From NCBI GenBank assembly GCA_040902765.1, contig JBBDWO010000003.1:1-51356 (forward strand): a DNA stretch of 51,356 nt, written 5' to 3'. Under the pieces are notes generated by a model. That model made no database searches, had not been told where the DNA came from, and was given only the letters and a program-made list of their open reading frames with translations. A program made the position numbers and the translations under genes. Below are positions 46,571 to 51,356 of the stretch, piece after piece (position 1 is the first letter of the stretch; every line of letters begins with the position of its first letter). The stretch comes from Acidimicrobiia bacterium (GTDB lineage: Bacteria; Actinomycetota; Acidimicrobiia; Spongiisociales; UBA11373).

Positions 46571-46582
46571 TGAACCCTCGCC

Positions 46583-47659
46583 CTACTCGCCACTCAACCT
46601 CCGCGCCTCGTCCTCCAGGGTCAGGGCGTCGACGAAGTCGTCGAGGTCGCCTTCGAGGATGTCGGGGAGGCGTTTGATGGTCAGGCCGACGCGGTGGTCG
46701 GTGACCCGGTTCTCCTTGTAGTTGTAGGTGCGGATCTTCTCGGAGCGCTCGCCGGTGCCCACCTGGGCGCGGCGGTCGGCGGCCAGGGCCGACTGCCGCT
46801 TGTCGATCTCGATCTGGTTGAGGCGGGCTCGCAGCACCCGCAGCGCCTTCGCCTTGTTCTGCAGCTGGCTCTTCTCGTCCTGGCAGGTCACCACCAGGCC
46901 GGTCGGCTTGTGGGTGATGCGGACCGCCGAGTCGGTGGTGTTCACCGACTGTCCACCGGGTCCGGTACTCCGGAACACGTCGATGTCGAGGTCGTTGTCG
47001 TCGATGTGGACCTCCACCTCCTCCACCTCGGGCAGGACCGCCACGGTGGCGATCGAGGTGTGGATGCGGCCCTGCGACTCGGTTTTGGGGACCCGCTGCA
47101 CCCGGTGCGGGCCGGCCTCGAACTTGAAGCGGGAGTAGGCGCCATCGCCCTTGACGGCAAAGGTGACCTCCTTGAAGCCACCGGACTCGCCCTCCGACGT
47201 GTTCATCGGCTCGGTGTTCCAGCCATGGCGCTCGGCGAACCGCGAGTACATGCGGTACAGGTCGCCGGCCCAGAGGGCGGCCTCATCGCCGCCGGCAGCG
47301 GCGCGGATCTCGACGATCACGTCTTTGGCGTCGTTGGGGTCCTTGGGCACCAGCATCACCCGCAGGCGCTTCTCCAGTCGCTCGGCGGCGGCGCGGCGCT
47401 CTTCGGCCATCTCACGGAGTTCGGCGGAGACCGCCTCGTCGGATTCGTCGCGGGCCAGTTCGGTGGCCTCGTCGGCGTCGGTGTGGGCGGAGCGCAGCTG
47501 ATGCCACACCTCGACCAGGCCCTTCAGCTCAGAGTGCCTCCTGGCAACCTCGGAATAGCGGGCCTGGTCGCCGGCGATTTCGGGGTCACCCATCAGCGCC
47601 AGGGTCTCCTCGAACGCCGACACCATCTCGGCCATCCGGTCGGCCAGCTGTTGATCCAT
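46583..47659 (-). CDS. prfA: peptide chain release factor 1
   Basis: 358 residues; terminates translation at UAA and UAG. The GGQ motif is in [18 protein letters not shown]. The codon-reading PxT tripeptide appears as PKT in [14 protein letters not shown], which marks RF1, not RF2. ATG at 47659 shares its A with the DUF1385 stop (TGATG). prmC, its usual next neighbour, is 18.6 kb away. Repeat R8 lies right behind its stop. Confidence 0.96.
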   Translation of the reverse strand: MDQQLADRMAEMVSAFEETLALMGDPEIAGDQARYSEVARRHSELKGLVEVWHQLRSAHTDADEATELARDESDEAVSAELREMAEERRAAAERLEKRLRVMLVPKDPNDAKDVIVEIRAAAGGDEAALWAGDLYRMYSRFAERHGWNTEPMNTSEGESGGFKEVTFAVKGDGAYSRFKFEAGPHRVQRVPKTESQGRIHTSIATVAVLPEVEEVEVHIDDNDLDIDVFRSTGPGGQSVNTTDSAVRITHKPTGLVVTCQDEKSQLQNKAKALRVLRARLNQIEIDKRQSALAADRRAQVGTGERSEKIRTYNYKENRVTDHRVGLTIKRLPDILEGDLDDFVDALTLEDEARRLSGE

Positions 47660-48594
47660 CAGCGCGACAGCTCGTACCCGAGCGCCCCCGGCACGATCGG
47701 GCCCCGCTGCTCCACGGCGGCACGCTCCTCGTCGTCCAGCGACGCCAGCAGCGACGCCACCGCCACCTCCACCTGGTCGGCGGCGGGCTCGCCGGTGGTG
47801 AGCCGCTGCAGCCAGATGCCCGGGCGGGCGGCGAATGCCATCCACCGCTTGTCGGCGGCGGCCTTCAACACCTCGTAGGCGATGCCGGCGATCACCGGGA
47901 TGAGGAACACCCGGCTGGCGATCAGCCACGGCCACGACGGGCGGCCCAGCGCGCTGAACACGATGATGGCGATGAGCACCACGATCATCAGGAAGTTGGT
48001 GCCGCAGCGGGGATGGCGGGGGCTGTAGCGCTGGATGGCCCCGATGGTGAGCGGGTCACCGGCCTCGTAGGCGTGGATCGTCTTGTGCTCTGCGCCGTGG
48101 AACTCGAACACCCGCTTGATGTCCTTGGAGCGCCCGATCGCCCAGATGTAGCCGACGAACATGCCCAGGCGCAGCACCGAATCCAACACGTTGAACAGCA
48201 GCGTCGACTCGCCGAGCAGCCGCTCGATGCCGCGGGCGGCGAGCAGCGGCAGGATCATGAACACGCCCAGGAAGAACACCAGGGCGAAGGCCATCGCCAC
48301 GGCGATGTGGCCCGACTTGAGCTCCTCGGCGCCCTCCTCCTGCTCGGCCTTGCGGGCTGACCACGACAGCGCCCGGAACCCGAGGCTGAGGGACTCGCCG
48401 AGCACCATGATCCCGCGGAAGAAGGGGATGCGGGCCAGGCGGGACCGCGACGACAGCCGGGGCAGCTCGTTGCGTTGGACTTCGATGATCCCGTCGGGTC
48501 GCCGCACCGCCACCGCCCAGGCGGTGGGGGCGCGCATCATCACGCCCTCGATGACTGCTTGTCCGCCGACGGTGGCACCGGGCGAACGACTCAT
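47659..48594 (-). CDS. DUF1385 family membrane protein
   Basis: 311 residues. The N-terminal [27 protein letters not shown] is the DUF1385 signature. Then come hydrophobic segments ([31 protein letters not shown]), the conserved [13 protein letters not shown] motif and [14 protein letters not shown]. The function is unknown, but the family is commonly linked to rpmE and prfA in Actinobacteria and Firmicutes. TGATG overlaps on both sides indicate a tightly coupled rpmE-DUF1385-prfA unit. Confidence 0.92.
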   Translation of the reverse strand: MSRSPGATVGGQAVIEGVMMRAPTAWAVAVRRPDGIIEVQRNELPRLSSRSRLARIPFFRGIMVLGESLSLGFRALSWSARKAEQEEGAEELKSGHIAVAMAFALVFFLGVFMILPLLAARGIERLLGESTLLFNVLDSVLRLGMFVGYIWAIGRSKDIKRVFEFHGAEHKTIHAYEAGDPLTIGAIQRYSPRHPRCGTNFLMIVVLIAIIVFSALGRPSWPWLIASRVFLIPVIAGIAYEVLKAAADKRWMAFAARPGIWLQRLTTGEPAADQVEVAVASLLASLDDEERAAVEQRGPIVPGALGYELSR

Positions 48595-48875
48595 CAGGAC
48601 TCCGTCTCGGAGCCCTCTTTCGTCGTGAACGACTCGCGGCCATAGCGCTTACGGAAGCGCTCGACCCGTCCGCCGGTGTCGACGAGGATCTGCCGGCCCG
48701 TATAGAACGGGTGGCTGGCACTGGAGATCTCGACGCGCACCATCGGGTAGGTGTTGCCGTCCTCCCACTCGATGGTCTCGCTCGTCTCGATCGTCGACCG
48801 GGTGAGGAACTTGAAGTCCGACGACGAGTCGACGAACACGACCTCGCGGTACTGGGGATGGATGCCTTGCTTCAC
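48594..48875 (-). CDS. rpmE: ribosomal protein bL31, Cys-free form
   Basis: 93 residues: [62 protein letters not shown]. The Cys residues that bind zinc in the C+ form are absent, so this is the C- (type B-like) paralogue, here in the primary rho-prfA locus. GAGCG precedes the ATG; the gene is 42 bp downstream of rho. No zinc-dependent copy is in the window. Confidence 0.92.
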   Translation of the reverse strand: MKQGIHPQYREVVFVDSSSDFKFLTRSTIETSETIEWEDGNTYPMVRVEISSASHPFYTGRQILVDTGGRVERFRKRYGRESFTTKEGSETES

Positions 48876-48917
48876 GGTTCTTTCGCTCCTGGGGGCGGTG
48901 ATCGTAGCGACGCTGCG

Positions 48918-50432
48918 TCAGCCGCCGGTCGACTTGGCGATATCGGCGAGGAACTCGGCGTTGCTCTTGGTGGCCTTGAGCCGGTCGATGAGCAATTCCA
49001 GGCCCGCCGCCGGTTCCGGCAGGGCGAGCAGCACCCGGCGCAGCTTCCACACCTGGGCCAGCTCGTCGGGCGAGAACAGCAGCTCTTCCTTGCGGGTACC
49101 CGATGCCTCGATGTCGATGGCCGGGTAGACCCGCTTGTCGGCGAGGCGACGGTCCAGGCGCAACTCCATGTTGCCGGTGCCCTTGAACTCCTCGAGGATG
49201 ACCTCCTCCATGCGGGAGCCGGTCTCGATGAGCGCCGAGCCCAGGATGGTGAGGCTGCCGCCCTCTTCGATGTTGCGGGCCGCACCGAAGAACCGCTTCG
49301 GCGGGTACAACGCCGTCGAGTCGACACCACCCGACAGGATCCGGCCCGAGGCCGGCGCCGCCAGGTTGTAGGCACGGGCGAGGCGGGTGATCGAGTCGAG
49401 CAGGATGACCACGTCCTGGCCCTGCTCCACGAGGCGCTTGGCCCGCTCGATGGCCAGTTCGGCCACCTGGGTGTGCTCCTCGGCGGGGCGGTCGAAGGTC
49501 GAGTAGATCACCTCGCCCTTCACCGACCGCTGCATGTCGGTCACTTCCTCCGGGCGCTCGTCCACCAGCACCACCATCACGTGGCACTCGGGGTTGTTGG
49601 TGGTGACCGAGTTGGCGATCTCCTTGAGCACGGTCGTCTTGCCGGCCTTGGGCGGCGACACGATCAGCCCGCGCTGGCCCTTCCCGATCGGCGAGATCAG
49701 GTCCATGATCCGGGCGAGCACATGGTTGGGCTGGCCCACTATCTCCAGGCGCAGCCGCTCGTCGGGGAACAGCGGGGTCAGGTCGCCGAACTTGGGTCGC
49801 CGCCGAGCCTCTTCCACGTCCATGCCGTTGACGGCGTCGATGCGGATCAGCGCCGGGAACTTCTCCTGGGTGCGGGGCGGACGGATCGGGCCGCTGATGA
49901 TGTCGCCGCGGCGCAGGCCGAACTTGCGGACCTGAGTCGCCGACACATAGACGTCCTTCTCCCCCGGTAGGTAGCCGGTGACCCTCAGGAAGCCGTAGCT
50001 CTCGGGAAGGATGTCGAGGATCCCCTCGCGCACCTCTGCGTTGGAATCGTCCCAGTTCTGCTGCTGGCCGCCGCCGCCACTGCCACCACTGCCACCACTG
50101 CCACCACGGCCGCGGCGACGGTTGCGGTTGCGATTGCCGCTGTTGTCGTCGTCGGACGAGCGGTCGCGGGACTGGTCACGGGGCTGGCGGTCGGAGCCGC
50201 CTCCGCCGTCACTCTTCTCGTCGCCACCGTCCTCGTCATCGGCACTGCGGGGCTTGGCCGCGGGCAGATCCACCGGGGCGGGCTCTTCGCTGGCCTCGAA
50301 CCCGTCGGAGTCGAGGATGGCGGCGATCAGCTTCGACTTCTGCAGCGACTCGTGGTCGGCGATGTCGAGCGACCCCGCGATGGTGCGCAGCTCGTCGAGC
50401 GTCTTTTCCTGGAGCTTGGCTCTACTGGTCAT
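48918..50432 (-). CDS. rho: transcription termination factor Rho
   Basis: 504 residues. N-terminal SAP-like part ([29 protein letters not shown]), then a low-complexity insert rich in Asp, Arg and Gly (about 60-130, including [13 protein letters not shown]), usual for actinobacterial Rho. The RNA-binding cold-shock part ([18 protein letters not shown]) and the ATPase with Walker [25 protein letters not shown] and the R-loop region follow. ATG at 50432 is chosen because it begins the SAP-like part; the ORF runs 21 codons further into the tal gap. It heads the rho-rpmE-DUF1385-prfA unit. Confidence 0.96.
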   Translation of the reverse strand: MTSRAKLQEKTLDELRTIAGSLDIADHESLQKSKLIAAILDSDGFEASEEPAPVDLPAAKPRSADDEDGGDEKSDGGGGSDRQPRDQSRDRSSDDDNSGNRNRNRRRGRGGSGGSGGSGGGGQQQNWDDSNAEVREGILDILPESYGFLRVTGYLPGEKDVYVSATQVRKFGLRRGDIISGPIRPPRTQEKFPALIRIDAVNGMDVEEARRRPKFGDLTPLFPDERLRLEIVGQPNHVLARIMDLISPIGKGQRGLIVSPPKAGKTTVLKEIANSVTTNNPECHVMVVLVDERPEEVTDMQRSVKGEVIYSTFDRPAEEHTQVAELAIERAKRLVEQGQDVVILLDSITRLARAYNLAAPASGRILSGGVDSTALYPPKRFFGAARNIEEGGSLTILGSALIETGSRMEEVILEEFKGTGNMELRLDRRLADKRVYPAIDIEASGTRKEELLFSPDELAQVWKLRRVLLALPEPAAGLELLIDRLKATKSNAEFLADIAKSTGG

Positions 50433-50445
50433 CGTTCCCCTTCGG

Positions 50446-51114
50446 TCAGCCCTTGCGGCGCTCGGCGAGCGCTGCCTGGTATGCCTCCCAGTCACGGTTG
50501 AATCGCTCGTTACCGATGTCGGTGAGCGGGTGGTTGAACAACTTCTTCATCACGTCGAACGGCATCGTGGCGGCATCGGCACCGACCCGGGCCGAGTCGA
50601 CCACATGGGCCGGATGGCGGAGGCTCGCCGATAGCACCTCGGTGGCGTATCCCTGCGTGGCGTACAGGTCGACGATCTCGGCGAGGAGGCCGACCCCGTC
50701 GTTGCCAACGTCGTCGACCCGGCCCAGGAACGGCGACACGAAGGTGGCACCGATGTTGGCGGCCAGGATCGCCTGCGCCGATGAAAAGACCAAGGTGACG
50801 TTGATCGGATGACCCTGCCGGACCAGTTCGGCACCGGCGGCGACACCTTCGACCGTCATCGGGACCTTGACCACCACGTTGTCGGCAATCTTCCGCAGGG
50901 CCACGCCCTGGGCGACCATCTCCGAGCGGTCCTCGGCAACCACTTCGGCCGATACCGGACCATCGACCAGGTCGGTGATGGCCTTGATCAGATCGTTGAA
51001 CTCGAGTCCCTCCTGTGCGGCGAGGGTCGGGTTGGTGGTGATGCCGTCGAGGATGCCCCAACCGACGGCGGTTTCGATGTCGGCCAGGTGGGCAGTGTCG
51101 AGAAAGAGCTTCAA
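50446..51114 (-). CDS. transaldolase / fructose-6-phosphate aldolase (TalC family)
   Basis: 222 residues, the short TalC/FSA form. KLFLDTAHLADIETAVGWGILDGITTNPTL, VVVKVPMT (Schiff-base Lys), INVTLVFSSAQAILAANIGATFVSPFLGRVDD and IRHPAHV-like LRHPAHVVDSA are conserved. The TTG at 51114 with GGAGG 9 bp upstream gives the family N-terminus (M)KLFLDTA; the longer frame is intergenic. It probably acts in the non-oxidative pentose phosphate pathway. It lies 13 bp upstream of rho on the same strand and may share its transcript. Confidence 0.9.
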   Translation of the reverse strand: MKLFLDTAHLADIETAVGWGILDGITTNPTLAAQEGLEFNDLIKAITDLVDGPVSAEVVAEDRSEMVAQGVALRKIADNVVVKVPMTVEGVAAGAELVRQGHPINVTLVFSSAQAILAANIGATFVSPFLGRVDDVGNDGVGLLAEIVDLYATQGYATEVLSASLRHPAHVVDSARVGADAATMPFDVMKKLFNHPLTDIGNERFNRDWEAYQAALAERRKG

Positions 51115-51255
51115 AGCGTTGCTACCTCCGGCAGCGGAGAGATCCGGACCGATGCGCGGCGACGGCATACGTCGTTCGCCGGTTCGATCGAGAGGGTCGG
51201 GCTGAATGCCCAAGGGGCAGTCTAGACGGTCTGCGCCGCGGGGCAAGCTAAGAGG

Positions 51256-51283
51256 CGCGATTCGCAGTTCGCAATTCGCAATT
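51256..51283. repeat. heptamer tandem repeat (ATTCGCA)n
   Basis: ATTCGCA-GTTCGCA-ATTCGCA-ATTCGCC upstream of the transaldolase gene; period 7 bp. Confidence 0.65.
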
Positions 51284-51286
51284 CGC

Positions 51287-51306
51287 CTCTCTCCCCCCGA
51301 AGGGTG
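51287..51306. repeat. GC-rich palindromic repeat R9, truncated
   Basis: CTCTCTCCCCCCGAAGGG, the start of the main hairpin of the repeat family, broken off after GAAGGG. The rest to the window end shows no gene. Confidence 0.55.
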
Positions 51307-51356
51307 TTGATTCGCGCGAGAGGGTGGACGGTTCATGGTTGGTTCCGGGTGTTGGG

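Noticed and set aside
50073-50106. Tandem 9-bp repeat (GCCACCACT)n
   Set aside because: It encodes the Gly/Ser stretch in the N-terminal insert of Rho and has a 9-bp coding period, so it is not one of the intergenic 7-bp arrays.

Overview
The window reads as chromosomal DNA of a high-GC actinobacterium. The best clue is a minus-strand housekeeping series, in transcription order tal-rho-rpmE-DUF1385-prfA ... prmC-tsaC ... glyA ... atpZ/I-B-E-F-H-A-G-D-C. This matches the rho/rpmE/prfA/prmC/tsaC/atp synteny of Actinomycetota such as Mycobacterium. An uncultivated Acidimicrobiia-like lineage is my guess; the sequence does not prove it. I see no rRNA, tRNA or CRISPR array.

Layout. 1-3 kb: envelope genes (a CapA-like protein, an M23 peptidase with peptidoglycan-binding repeats, a small lipoprotein). 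3-14.6 kb: a carbohydrate locus made of a large glycoside phosphorylase (GH94/GH161-like), a CUT1 sugar ABC transporter (lipoprotein, two permeases, convergent ATPase) and a beta-phosphoglucomutase/GH65 phosphorylase fusion. Together they would import an oligosaccharide, split it by phosphorolysis and pass the sugar phosphate into glycolysis. 15.1-22.5 kb: the complete F-type ATP synthase operon with a CRP/FNR-type dyad over its probable promoter. 22.5-28 kb: glyA, a DUF559 nuclease gene between repeats, a toxin-antitoxin pair, a membrane protein, tsaC and prmC. 28-46.6 kb: an accessory block lying between prmC and prfA, which are normally adjacent. It holds VapBC-like and AbiE toxin-antitoxin modules, membrane proteins, an IS1595 remnant fused to a broken ADP-ribosylglycohydrolase, an oligopeptide ABC transporter with a circularly permuted substrate-binding protein, a GAF histidine kinase, an S9 peptidase and a second VapBC. 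46.6-51.1 kb: prfA, DUF1385, rpmE, rho and a transaldolase-like gene.

Two repeat systems stand out. The first is a dispersed family of GC-rich palindromic elements (hairpins closed by TTCG-type loops, outer ends reading CTCGCGACGCGT...CCCTCCCCCTCC), found at nine places, always between genes. One pair in inverted orientation brackets the DUF559 nuclease gene, so a nuclease-associated REPIN/MITE-like system is possible. The second is a set of nine short tandem arrays in intergenic DNA, each with a different unit but all with a 7-bp period. Starts were moved from the longest ORF where a ribosome binding site, operon overlap or family length argued for it. All function calls rest on motifs read by eye; no database search was run.
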